Below, in pieces: positions 1 to 9,300 of a stretch of 64,000 nt of DNA; position 1 is the stretch's first letter; the number at the start of each line of letters is the position of its first letter. The position numbers and the translations under genes were made by a program. The notes under the pieces were generated by a model. It did not search any database. It was not told where the DNA came from and worked only from the letters and a program-made list of their open reading frames with translations. The stretch covers positions 1-64,000 of the forward strand of contig CALWXF010000001.1 in the NCBI GenBank assembly GCA_944385445.1, in the 5' to 3' direction. The stretch is from an uncultured Oscillospiraceae bacterium (GTDB lineage Bacteria > Bacillota > Clostridia > Oscillospirales > Oscillospiraceae).

Positions 1-14
1 CTCCATAAAGCACA

Positions 15-54
15 CCCCCACATCTGATACCATTTTACCAGATGCGGGGGCGTT
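15..54 (+). terminator. Rho-independent terminator of a gene left of the window
   Basis: Stem CCCCC-A-CATCTG (15-26) pairs with CAGATG-C-GGGGG (39-50), with one A/C mismatch, and CGTTTT follows. The gene it ends lies outside the window. Confidence 0.6.
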
Positions 55-79
55 TTGGAAGTTTTTCGACAGTCTGATC

Positions 80-111
80 AAGCCCGGGCAGCGTATATGC
101 TGCCCGGGCTT
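80..111. terminator. 13-bp hairpin downstream of the surface-protein gene
   Basis: A perfect inverted repeat AAGCCCGGGCAGC / GCTGCCCGGGCTT surrounds a 6-nt loop. It lies 29 nt beyond the stop of the minus-strand gene ending at 140. It lacks a clean T tract on either strand, so it may be a weak terminator or a 3' stabilising hairpin. Confidence 0.5.
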
Positions 112-139
112 GTCTTCTCTATGTTCGAGGGAAAATGGC

Positions 140-2590
140 TTAGCTTCTCTTCCGCTGCCGCACCACCACCACGGCGGCCAGTCCGCCGGAGAGGGCCAGG
201 GCCAACATCCACATGGTCAGATTGCTGAAATCTCCCGTCTGAGGAGGCTGGCTAGGCTTCTGGGTGGGGGCAGGTGTCGGTGCGGGGGTGGGAGTAGGAG
301 TAGGAGTGGGCTTGGGATCATTGGGGTCAGCGGCTCCGCAGGCGGTGCACACGCCGTTGACATAGTGGTGTGCCAGCTTGGGGATGGCTCTGCCATGCTC
401 CAGCACGGTGCCACAATCCTTGCACACCTTGTCCCCGGTGTACCCTTCGGCGGTACAGGTGGCCTCTTTGGCGTTCTTCAGCTCGGTTTCACCGTGGCCC
501 TTGGGGGCAAGGACGGTGTCTTCCAGGGTGATCTCCTGGGTCAAGGCTTCGTCGTCGAAGTAGAGGCCGCAGACCGGACAGTGCCAGTACTCCTTGTTGC
601 CAGGTTCGGTACAAGTGGGGGCCTTGGCCTCCACCTTGGTGGCGGTGTGGCCCAGGGCGCTGTCCGCCTTCTCCCGGGTGTCGGTGGCGTCGCAGCGGTC
701 GCACTGGGCGGTTTCGGTGCCGTTCTGGGTGCAGGTGGCGTCGTGATTGTACTCGTAGTGGGTGAAGCTGTGGCCCAGAGCGGGTACTTCCTGGGTGTCG
801 GTGGTGGCGTCACAGAACTGGCAGTGGATGGACTGGCTGCCCGCCTGGGTGCAGGTGGGGGCCACGTCTACGGTGTAGGTGTCCTCCCAGACGTGGTTGT
901 TGGGGTTCAGTTCGCCATAGGCCCGGCCACAGTCGTCACACACGGCTAGGTCATGGCAGGTGGCGGTGCCGCCGGCATGGACGTGGGTACCCACCCGGAT
1001 GGTGATAGCGTCGGCCAGAAGCTGGAGGGCCTGGGCGTCCAGCTCCACGGTGGCGTCATAGGGAGAACCGGGGAGGTGGGCGTCATTCGCCTTCACCTCC
1101 AGCAAGGTCCCGCTGGCGTGGGTGAAGCTCAGGGAGGCCCCATCTGCCAGGCGCACACCGCCCTGGGCGGTGAGATTGCCTGCCTGGGTGCCTTGGATGA
1201 TGAGGGAGGAGGCGGAATCCACGGCAAGGCCGATGGAGGAGATGGTGTTGGTGCCCTCCAGACGGATGGTGAGAGCCTGATCGAACTGGCCCACGGAAAT
1301 GGCGCTGTCTTCTTGGGTCTGGTTCAGCGTGGCACCGTTCAGGGTCAGGGTGTGGGTGGCGGGGTCATAGGTGACGGTACCATCCCCCAACACATCCGAG
1401 GCGTTGTCACTGGTGACCTGGGTGCCGCAAATCCACACGTTGTAGGGGTCTGCCAGGGAGATGGGGACCAGAGCGCTGGCGTAGTCGGTGAGCTTGGTGT
1501 CGTCGTTGGCCCCGCCGTTGTATTGCTCGTTGAAGACATAGAGGGTCTTCCCGGACAGGTCCAGGCCGGAGAGGTCCAGATTCACCGTCCCGCTGGCGCC
1601 GTTGGTGGTGCCGTCCAGGTGGAGCATGCGGCCATAGTGGGTGTAGCTGCCGTCTGCGTCGGCAATCATCACCGAGAGATACTCGTTGGCTCCGGTGACG
1701 GCGTTTTCATAGGAGATGGTGATGGTGTCCCCCTGTTTGGCGGTGGCCTTGGCGGTGAAGCTGCTGCGGGTATCGTCCAGCAGGGTCAGCTTCCACTCGC
1801 TGCCCGTATAGGCGGCGATGGGGGAGATGGTGCCCTGGGACACCTTGCCGCCCACGGCGGCGGAGGTGAAGAGCACGGAGTCGGTGTCCAGGTTGAAGGC
1901 GGGACGTGCCATGTTATCAGAGCCCACCCACTGATAGTAGGTGAAGCCGCCGCCGTTGATGTACCCGACGCTGTCGGAGGAATTGGCTCTGGGGGAGCGC
2001 AGCCACCACAGACCGTTGCCGTTGGAGTATTTGGCCACCCGGGAGGCGTCGTCGATAAAGCCATAGGCGGGGGTCTCCGCCTCCTTGGCGGAGAGGAAGA
2101 ACACCTTGTCCCCGTTCAGGATGTGTTCCACCGCATCAAAGGAGGGCTTGAATGTTGTGGAGACGCTGTCATAGGCATCGTCGCTCTTGGTGGTAGCCAG
2201 CACAGCCCCCTGCTCTCCGGCGGTGAAGTGGTCGGTGTAGAGGGTGGTACACCAGGCCTGGGCGTTGCTGCCCTGCCAGTCCTTGGTCAGGGGGCGGGTG
2301 GTGTCAAAATCAATGCCGCCCCAGTTGCCCGTGCCCAGACAGCCCTCGGAGAGGACAAACAGGCCCTCTTCTCCGGTGTTGGTCTGGTCATCCAGGACCC
2401 GCCACTGAATGGGGGCGTCCTCCCACTGGCCGTAGTAGAGGTAGTCGTAGCTGTTCTGGCTGTCGTAGCCGGAAATGCCACTGGTGCCGGGTAGGATGGC
2501 TTTGTCGGTTTCTGCGGCAAATGCCCCCATGGGAAGCAGGGTTGCCGCCATGCATAGGGATAGGAATGATACCGCGAGTTGTTTTTTCAT
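140..2590 (-). CDS. Sortase-anchored surface protein with DUF6273 domain and CxxC repeats
   Basis: An 816-aa secreted wall protein of unknown function. The start at 2590 is set by GGAGGAG 8-10 nt upstream; the open frame runs about 120 codons further upstream, but that part is spurious. Residues 1-26 form a signal peptide (MKKQLAV...AFA). Residues about 35-250 resemble DUF6273 (YGQWEDAPIQWRVL, WWLRSP). A beta-rich part follows, then about 200 residues of repeated Cx2C/Gly-His units (CQFC, CDRC, CPVC, CKDC, CTAC) that look like small zinc-ribbon stalk repeats. A Pro-Thr stretch, PPQTGD (residue 782 on), a hydrophobic helix and RQRKRS form the sorting signal. The sortase is not in the window. 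The domain calls are from memory of the families; ligand unknown. Confidence 0.85.
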   Translation of the reverse strand: MKKQLAVSFLSLCMAATLLPMGAFAAETDKAILPGTSGISGYDSQNSYDYLYYGQWEDAPIQWRVLDDQTNTGEEGLFVLSEGCLGTGNWGGIDFDTTRPLTKDWQGSNAQAWCTTLYTDHFTAGEQGAVLATTKSDDAYDSVSTTFKPSFDAVEHILNGDKVFFLSAKEAETPAYGFIDDASRVAKYSNGNGLWWLRSPRANSSDSVGYINGGGFTYYQWVGSDNMARPAFNLDTDSVLFTSAAVGGKVSQGTISPIAAYTGSEWKLTLLDDTRSSFTAKATAKQGDTITISYENAVTGANEYLSVMIADADGSYTHYGRMLHLDGTTNGASGTVNLDLSGLDLSGKTLYVFNEQYNGGANDDTKLTDYASALVPISLADPYNVWICGTQVTSDNASDVLGDGTVTYDPATHTLTLNGATLNQTQEDSAISVGQFDQALTIRLEGTNTISSIGLAVDSASSLIIQGTQAGNLTAQGGVRLADGASLSFTHASGTLLEVKANDAHLPGSPYDATVELDAQALQLLADAITIRVGTHVHAGGTATCHDLAVCDDCGRAYGELNPNNHVWEDTYTVDVAPTCTQAGSQSIHCQFCDATTDTQEVPALGHSFTHYEYNHDATCTQNGTETAQCDRCDATDTREKADSALGHTATKVEAKAPTCTEPGNKEYWHCPVCGLYFDDEALTQEITLEDTVLAPKGHGETELKNAKEATCTAEGYTGDKVCKDCGTVLEHGRAIPKLAHHYVNGVCTACGAADPNDPKPTPTPTPTPAPTPAPTQKPSQPPQTGDFSNLTMWMLALALSGGLAAVVVVRQRKRS

Positions 2591-2641
2591 GGGTTCTTCT
2601 CCTCCTCTGCTTGTTAGACGTGGACGACCTTCTGTTTCGTC

Positions 2642-2670
2642 ATTATATATAAAGTAGATGGAGGTGTCAA
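2642..2670 (-). promoter_or_regulatory. Sigma-A promoter of the DUF6273 surface-protein gene
   Basis: On the minus strand, TTGACA (2670-2665) and TATAAT (2647-2642) are separated by 17 nt, a perfect consensus. The gene therefore has its own strong promoter rather than depending on the upstream MATE gene. Confidence 0.8.
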
Positions 2671-2705
2671 ACCGGGGAATGGCAATAGTGCCGACGCGTT
2701 GCAGG

Positions 2706-4016
2706 TCAAGCCGGCCGGGGATCGGGGGCGCCCAGCCCCTGGGGTCTGCCCAGCACCAGGCCCAGCAGCAGGGTGAACAGCTCGGCGGCGGGGAAGGCCA
2801 GCCACACCCCGGTGATGCCAAACAGGTGGGAGAGGAGGAAGGCGAAGGCCACAATGGCCACCACGCCCCGGCACAGGGCCAGGATGGAGGACTCTCTGCC
2901 CCGGCCTGTGGCGCTGTAGAAGCCGGATTTGACAATGTTGGCCCCGGCAAAGAGGAAGCCCAGGAAGTACAGGCGCAGGCCGGGGATGGCGTAGTCGGCC
3001 AGCTGGGCGGAGTGCTGGCTGTTGAACACCGCCACCAGGGTCCCGGCGAAGGTCACCACCACCGCCACCACCACCGCGGACACACACAGGCCGATGAACA
3101 TGGAGTGGCGGTAGATGCGGCTCTGGCCCTGGGTGTCGCCGGAGCCGTGGCAGGCGCTGGCCAGGGGCTGGAGCCCCTGGGAGATGCCGTTGAAGAGGGC
3201 GACCCCCACCAGGGCGATGTTGGCCACAATGCCGTAGGCGGCTACCGCCGCATTGCCCGCCAGGTGTAGGAGGATGAAGTTGAAGACCATGGTGGTCACG
3301 CCGCTGGACATCTCCCCCACAAAGGCCACCACCCCCAGCTGGCAGGCGGAGAGCAGGCGGCGCAGAGAGGGCAGGGTGGGGGTGAGGCGGATGGTGTTGC
3401 GGGGGGAGAGGTAGTGGAGCAGGCAGATGGACATGCTCACCACCGGGGAGAAGCCGGTGGCCAGGGCGGCCCCGGTCATGCCCAGCCCTAAGGGGAACAT
3501 GAGCAGGTAGTCAAAGAGGATGTTGAACAGGCCGCTGAGGAGGGTGGCGGCCATGGCAATGCGGGGGGCGCCGTCGTTGCGCACAAAGGCGGTACAGGTG
3601 AAGTTGAGCATGAACAGAGGGGCAAAACACAGCACAATGCGGATGTAATTGTGGCCCACCTGTAAGATGGTCTCGTCCGCCCCCATCAGCCGCAGCACTC
3701 CGTCGGGCACGGCCACACCCAGAGCCACAAACACCGCCCCCACCAACAGAGTCCAGATGATGGAGTTGGAGAAGTAGAGGTGGTAATCGGGGGCGTTGCT
3801 CCCCTTGCCTAAGGCGTAGCGGGTGGCGGAGCCGATGCCGATCATGGAGCCCAGGGCGAAGATGAGCCCGTAGAGGGGGAGCACCAGGTTCAGAGCGGTG
3901 ATGCCGTTGGGGCCCTGGGACAGGGAGATAAAAAAGGTGTCGGCCAGGATGTAGCAGGAGGTGCCGATCATGGCCAGAATGTTGGGAAGCAGATAGCGTC
4001 TGAGCTGTTTTTCCAT
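2706..4016 (-). CDS. MATE family efflux transporter
   Basis: A 436-aa, 12-TM-type inner-membrane exporter of the MATE family, which extrudes cationic drugs or metabolites using a Na+ or H+ gradient. It opens with MEKQLRRYLLPNILAMIG and has the two-halved hydrophobic pattern of the family, including GSATRYALGKG after the second helix pair. ATG at 4016 is preferred (AAAGGATG 6 nt upstream); an in-frame start at 4055 would add 13 residues with no RBS. It is monocistronic, ends about 115 nt before the next gene, and has no clear terminator. The substrate cannot be inferred. Confidence 0.88.
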   Translation of the reverse strand: MEKQLRRYLLPNILAMIGTSCYILADTFFISLSQGPNGITALNLVLPLYGLIFALGSMIGIGSATRYALGKGSNAPDYHLYFSNSIIWTLLVGAVFVALGVAVPDGVLRLMGADETILQVGHNYIRIVLCFAPLFMLNFTCTAFVRNDGAPRIAMAATLLSGLFNILFDYLLMFPLGLGMTGAALATGFSPVVSMSICLLHYLSPRNTIRLTPTLPSLRRLLSACQLGVVAFVGEMSSGVTTMVFNFILLHLAGNAAVAAYGIVANIALVGVALFNGISQGLQPLASACHGSGDTQGQSRIYRHSMFIGLCVSAVVVAVVVTFAGTLVAVFNSQHSAQLADYAIPGLRLYFLGFLFAGANIVKSGFYSATGRGRESSILALCRGVVAIVAFAFLLSHLFGITGVWLAFPAAELFTLLLGLVLGRPQGLGAPDPRPA

Positions 4017-4178
4017 GTTTCTTTCATCCTTTCGCACGTTCGCAAAAAAATGCACCCTTGTCTACGGCTTCTAAGACCTAACGCCGCAAACCAAGAATGC
4101 ATGCTACATTCCACTACCCGGTGGCAGTTGATATCCAAGAAAGTATACCCCAGAATGGTGGAGAAGGCAAGGGGGAGT

Positions 4179-4206
4179 TTGCCGGAGGGGCAAGGTGTGG
4201 TATAAT
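4179..4206 (+). promoter_or_regulatory. Promoter of the TIM-barrel gene
   Basis: TTGCCG (4179-4184), a 16-nt spacer, then TATAAT (4201-4206) with an extended TGG in front of the -10. Confidence 0.65.
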
Positions 4207-4237
4207 GAACGTATTCCAACGACAAGGAGAGACTGTC

Positions 4238-5158
4238 ATGAAACGACTGCTTGACTGTACCGCCTCGGACTTTCGCACCATGAACAAGGAGGAGCTGCTG
4301 GCCTCCATTGCCGGCTCGGAGGGCCGGGTGCTGGCCTGCGAGTCCATCGGCTATATCCAGCCTATGCTGGGCAACGTCACCAACGCCGAGTTTACCGCCG
4401 CCATGGGGGCGGATATTCTGCTGTTGAACATGTTTGACGTACAAAAACCCGTCATCCAGGGCCTGCCCAAGTGCGAGCCCAGGTCGGTGGTGGCCAAACT
4501 CAAGGCCCTCACCGGCCGCCCCATCGGCATCAACCTGGAGCCGGTGGACCAGCCCCTGGAGCAGGAGGAGGGGGACCTGTGGGCCATGACCGACGGGCGG
4601 AAGGCCACCCTGGAAAATGCCCGCCGGGCCGCAGACATGGGGGTGAACTTCATCCTCCTCACCGGAAATCCCGGGGTGGGTGTGACCAATGAGGCCATTG
4701 TGCGCACCTTGAAGGAGTACAAGGCGGAGCTGGGGGACCGGCTCATTCTGGCCGCTGGCAAGATGCACGCCTCCGGCATCCTCACCGAGGGGGCCGAGCA
4801 CATCATCACCACCGCCGACATTGACGCCTTCGCCCAGGCCGGGGCGGACATCATCCTTCTGCCCGCCCCCGGCACCGTCCCCGGCATCACCATGGAGTAT
4901 GTCAGAGGCCTGGTCACCCACGCCCACTCCCTGGGCTGCCTGACCATCACCGCCATCGGCACCTCTCAGGAGGGGGCGGACGTGGACACCATTCGCCAGC
5001 TTGCCCTGATGTGCAAGATGACCGGCACCGATATTCACCATTTGGGGGATGCGGGCTACGCAGGTATGTCCCTGCCGGAGAACATCCAGGCCTATTCTGT
5101 GGCCATCCGTGGCATCCGCCACACCTATCACCGCATGGCCTGTTCCGTGAACCGCTGA
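4238..5158 (+). CDS. TIM-barrel protein of the DUF7916 / PEP-phosphonomutase-like group
   Basis: A 306-aa cytoplasmic protein. The start at 4238 has AAGGAGA at 4224-4230; the longer open frame from 4097 has none. Motifs such as LACESIGYIQP, GADILLLNMFDVQ, GINLEPVD, GVNFILLTGNPGVGV, IILLPAPGTVPG and GDAGYAG suggest a (beta/alpha)8 barrel with phosphate-binding loops. Relatives have been annotated variously as PEP phosphonomutase-like, HAD-like or DUF7916, often beside sugar PTS genes. No catalytic activity is established. Here it stands alone between its own promoter and a strong terminator. Confidence 0.7.
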   Translation: MKRLLDCTASDFRTMNKEELLASIAGSEGRVLACESIGYIQPMLGNVTNAEFTAAMGADILLLNMFDVQKPVIQGLPKCEPRSVVAKLKALTGRPIGINLEPVDQPLEQEEGDLWAMTDGRKATLENARRAADMGVNFILLTGNPGVGVTNEAIVRTLKEYKAELGDRLILAAGKMHASGILTEGAEHIITTADIDAFAQAGADIILLPAPGTVPGITMEYVRGLVTHAHSLGCLTITAIGTSQEGADVDTIRQLALMCKMTGTDIHHLGDAGYAGMSLPENIQAYSVAIRGIRHTYHRMACSVNR

Positions 5159-5165
5159 CCCCTCG

Positions 5166-5214
5166 CCGCCGTTTCCGTCCCCCATGGTGGGGGCGGGAAC
5201 GGCGGTATTTTTTT
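5166..5214 (+). terminator. Rho-independent terminator after the TIM-barrel gene
   Basis: A long stem, CCGCCGTTTCC-GTCCCCC paired with GGGGGC-GGGAACGGCGG, is followed by TATTTTTTT (5206-5214). It marks the upstream edge of the GH20 remnant. Confidence 0.9.
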
Positions 5215-6000
5215 GTGGCATCTGTGGAATGCAACCCCAACGCCACCGTGGAGATTGCCAAGAAGGCCTACTCCGGCTTCCGTCTGGAGTCCACCATCAA
5301 GGAGGGCGGCCTGAACCAGGCTGACCTGACCAGCAAGGACATGTACTACACCAAGGATCAGATGCGCTCCCTCATCCAGGAGTGCCGGGCTCTGGGCATT
5401 GACATCGTGCCCGAGTTCGACACCCCCGCCCACTCTCTGGCCCTGACCAAGGTGCGCCCCGACCTGATCTATGAGGAGACCCTGGCCGGTGTGGACCACC
5501 TGAACCTCCACACCAAGTATGACGAGACCATTTCCTTCGTCCAGTCCATTTTCAACGAGTACATGACCGGCGAGGACCCCGTGTTTGACCAGGACACCAT
5601 CATCCATGTGGGCACCGACGAGTACGACGAGAAGTACAAAGAGGACTTCCGCAAGTACACCGACGATATGCTGAAGTTTATCCAGGACTCTGGCCGCACT
5701 GTGCGTCTGTGGGGCAGCCTGTCCATGCGGCCCGGCACCACCCCCGTGCGCAGCGAGGGCGTGCAGATGAACGTGTGGAACGTGGGCTGGGCCAATCCCA
5801 ACGCCATCATCCAGGCGGGCTATGACATCATCAACACCGACGACACCATGCTCTATATTGTCCCCGGTGTGACCCGTCCCGGCCTGGTGGGTCCCTACTA
5901 CCACGACTATCTGGACACCCAGTGGCTGTACAACAACAGCCTCACCGAGGACGATCAGGCCAAGGTGGATGCCGCTGTGGCTCGCAAGCGCAGAGGCTAA
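5212..6000 (+). pseudogene. GH20 beta-N-acetylhexosaminidase remnant fused to a FIVAR tail
   Basis: An open frame without start codon or RBS encodes the middle and C-terminal half of a GH20 barrel. Seen are AYSGFRLES, GLNQADLTSKD, IVPEFDTPAHSLALTKVRPDL, and the family's Asp-Glu catalytic pair in HVGTDEYDE. The signal peptide and the N-terminal half of the barrel are missing; homology begins straight after the T tract of the preceding terminator. After QWLYNN the frame jumps to NSLTEDDQAKVDAAVA, a FIVAR stalk sequence also found in the GH2 gene (DNA match at about 10941-10972), and ends RKRRG-stop. It looks like a wall-anchored hexosaminidase that lost its 5' end and its middle by deletion. 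Confidence 0.85.
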
Positions 6001-6035
6001 GCCTACGGCCCATTCCGCACAGGTGAAATGTTCGA

Positions 6036-6070
6036 CCCCGAGACCGGGAAAACCCGGTCTCGGGGGTTTT
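6036..6070 (+). terminator. Rho-independent terminator after the GH20 remnant
   Basis: CCCCGAGACCGGG (6036-6048), loop AAAA, CCCGGTCTCGGGG (6053-6065), then GTTTT. Confidence 0.85.
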
Positions 6071-6188
6071 ACGTTACCTCTTAGGTACAACATTTTCTTT
6101 TATGAGGGGTAAAAAAGTTTTGTAAAAACGTGCAAGAATTCGTGTATTATATACGAATAACGGGATTTTATTTTTAGTAAAAAGCGAA

Positions 6189-6217
6189 TTGAAGGGGACA
6201 GGGGGATGTGGTAGAAT
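6189..6217 (+). promoter_or_regulatory. Likely promoter of the GH2 surface glycosidase
   Basis: TTGAAG (6189-6194), 17 nt, TAGAAT (6212-6217) with TGG before the -10. A second, weaker candidate lies upstream (TTGTAA 6120-6125 with TGTATT/TATTAT at 6143-6150), overlapping an AT-rich imperfect palindrome that could be an operator. The 6001-6316 gap holds only these sites and the terminator. Confidence 0.55.
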
Positions 6218-6316
6218 TGCATAAAGTATCGGTTGTAGTTTGGGAGAAGAAGGAAGGGGACGGAGAATCACTCCCACCGCACCGAAAGATATGGATACAA
6301 GGAAAGGAGAACAGAC

Positions 6317-9300
6317 ATGCGACGCTTTGCAAAACGATTCCTGGCACTGGCCCTCACTGCGGTGATGCTCTTGGGGATGCTCCCCGCCGTCACCACCGCT
6401 TCGGCCCAGAGTGGTGCCGCCGCCCAGAGCGGCACCAGCCAGGGCGGGAGAACCGTTCTCAGCTTCAACAACGACTGGCGATTCTACGATGGAGACTGGA
6501 CGGGTGCTGACCAGGTGGACGCCGACGACAGCCAGTGGCTGTACGTCAACGCTCCCCACAGCACCATCCAGTATACCCCGGAAAACTACCTCCAGAAGGA
6601 CCTTGGTATTTTCTGGTATCGCCGTCACTTCACCATGGACCCCGCCATGGAGGGCCAGCAGATCATCCTCACCTTTGAGGGTGCCATGCAGGAGGCCACC
6701 GTGTGGCTCAACGGCGAAGAGCTGGGCGTCCACCAGGGCGGCTACACCGAATTCGCCTTTGACATCTCCGACAAGGTGAAGTTTGACGGGGAGAACGTGC
6801 TGGCGGTGAAGCTGGACACCCGTCCCAACACCTCCTTTGCCCCCGGCAAGACCAACCCCGACTTCCAGTATTTTGGCGGCCTGTACCGGGACGTGTATGT
6901 CACCGTCACCGGGGATGTGCACATCACCGACGCCATCGAGTCCGACACCGTGGCCGGTGGCGGCGTGTTCCTCACCTCTCCCAGCGTGGCCAAAGATTCC
7001 GCCACCGTCAACGCCAAGACCCAGGTGGAGAACAGCGGCTCTGAGGACGCTTCTGTGACCATGGTCACCGAGATCGTGGACGGGGACAGCGTGGTGGCCT
7101 CCAAGGAGGACACCCAGACCGTGGCCGGCGGTGAGAAGTACACCTTCAACCAGGACCTCACCGTGTCCAACCCCCGCCTGTGGTCTGTGGACACCCCCGA
7201 GCTGTACACCGTGCGCTCTGTCCTGAAGATGGACGGCGCTGTCATCGACACCGTGGAGACCACCTACGGCATCCGCAAGGTGGAGTGGAAGCGGGACGGC
7301 TGCTACATCAACGACGAGCGTGTGGAGCTGGTGGGTACCAACCTCCACTCCGAGACCTACATGCTGGGCAACGCCCAGAGCAACGACTCCATTTTTGAAG
7401 ATGTGAAGCGGCTCCGTGAGTACGGCTTCAACTTCATCCGCATGAGCCACTACCCCCACGACCCCGCCTTCTACGAGGCCTGCGACCGCTACGGCGTGGC
7501 GGTGCTGGACTGCCTGGCGGGCTGGCAGTACTACAACGACTCTGACGCATTCAAAAACAACACCTACGATCAGATGCGGGACCAGATGCGGGTCAACCGC
7601 AACCACTGCTCCGTGGTGGCTTGGGAGCCCAGCCTCAATGAGAGTGGCTTCACCGCCGCCTGGGCCCAGAGCATGCACAACCTGGTGAAGGAAGAGTACC
7701 CCGAGGTGGGCGACTCCAAGGCCTACACCAGCGGCTGGACCAACTGGAACATCTTTGACGTCGGCGTGGGCACTCCCCAGGCCAACGTGGTGGGCGACGC
7801 TTCCCGATATCCCAACAAGGCTGTCATCGTCAGCGAGTACGGCGACTGGAACTTCGGCGGCTTTGACTCCACCACCCGTGTCACCCGGGAGCCCAAGCAT
7901 TACCCGGACGCCGAGGGCGGCGACAAGGGAATGCTCACCCAGTGTGACAACATCCAGTCCTCCTTTGCCTTTAACCGTGGCCAGTCCTGGTACGGCGCTA
8001 CTGCCTACTGGGATTACGCCGACTACGCCGGCTTTGACGTGGACAAGCTCACCTTCTGCGGCGTGGTAGACGTGGCCCGCATTGCCAAGCACGGCGCCTA
8101 CTTCTTCCAGTCCCAGACTGACCCCAACCTGGACATGTCCAAGTACGGTCTGGACACCGGCGCCATGGTGTACATCGCCAACACTTGGGCCAGCGATTCC
8201 CCCGACCAGGTGCGGGTGTACTCCAACTGTGACGAGGTGGAGCTGTATCTGGACGACCAGCTCATCGCCCGTCAGACCCCCGACACCGAGATGTGGGCGC
8301 CCCACGGTGACACCGACAACCCCACCGGCTATCCCACGGCCGACTCCGGTGCCTATGTGTCCACCGAGAATCTGGAGCATCCCCCCTTCACCTTCGATCT
8401 CAGCGGCTACACCCCCGGCAAGGGCACCCTGAAAGCGGTGGCCTACCTCAACGGTGAGGCTGTGGAGACCTACATCCGCCAGGCCCCCGGCACCGCCTCC
8501 CAGATCACCCTCACCGCCGAGAACGACGAGGCCCTGAAGCTGGACGGCAGCACCGCCAAGCTGGTGTGGGTGGACGTGCGGGATGAAAACGGCACCGTGG
8601 TCAACACCGCCAACCACACCATCAACTTCACCACCGAGGGCCCCGGCTTCGTCATCGGCGAGAAGGCCGTCCAGGTGCGGGGCGGTCAGTGGGCCGTGTG
8701 GGTGCGCTCCACCCGTGGCGAGGGTGACATCACCCTGAAGGCCACCTGTGACGGGCTCACCGCCGCCACCATCACCATCCCCACCCAGACCGTGGAGGGC
8801 CTGCCCGAAGTGCCCGAGGGCGGCGACGCCGACGAGACCGGCTTTGTGCATCCCGAGCCCCCCGCCGCTCCCGTGAACATCTTCCTGAACAAGACCGCCT
8901 CTGCCAGCTCCATCAACATCAACGCCCAGGGCGAGGAGAAGGCGGAGTGGGCCAACGACGGCGACACCTCCACCAAGTGGTGCGCCAAGAACCCCAGCCC
9001 CAGCGACCCCTTCGGCACCCACTGGTGGCAGGTGGACCTGGGCCGCGACTACACCGTGGAAGAGATGGAGATCATCTTTGACGCCGCTGGTGACTGGAAG
9101 TTCCATGTGGCCGTGTCCGATGACCCCAACTTTGAGGGCTACACCATCCCCGACGACGGCATTCTCACCACCAGCGCCGACCGTGCCACTGTGACCGTGG
9201 GTCAGCAGGGCCGCTATGTGCGCATCTACCTCAACTGCCCCAAGAGCAACCTGTGGCCCTGCCTGCGTGAGGTCAGCGGCACCGGCTACACCGACAACGT

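Noticed and set aside
953-2494. 513-codon plus-strand frame over the DUF6273 gene
   Set aside because: Shadow of the minus-strand gene with Gly/Val-rich product and no family likeness.
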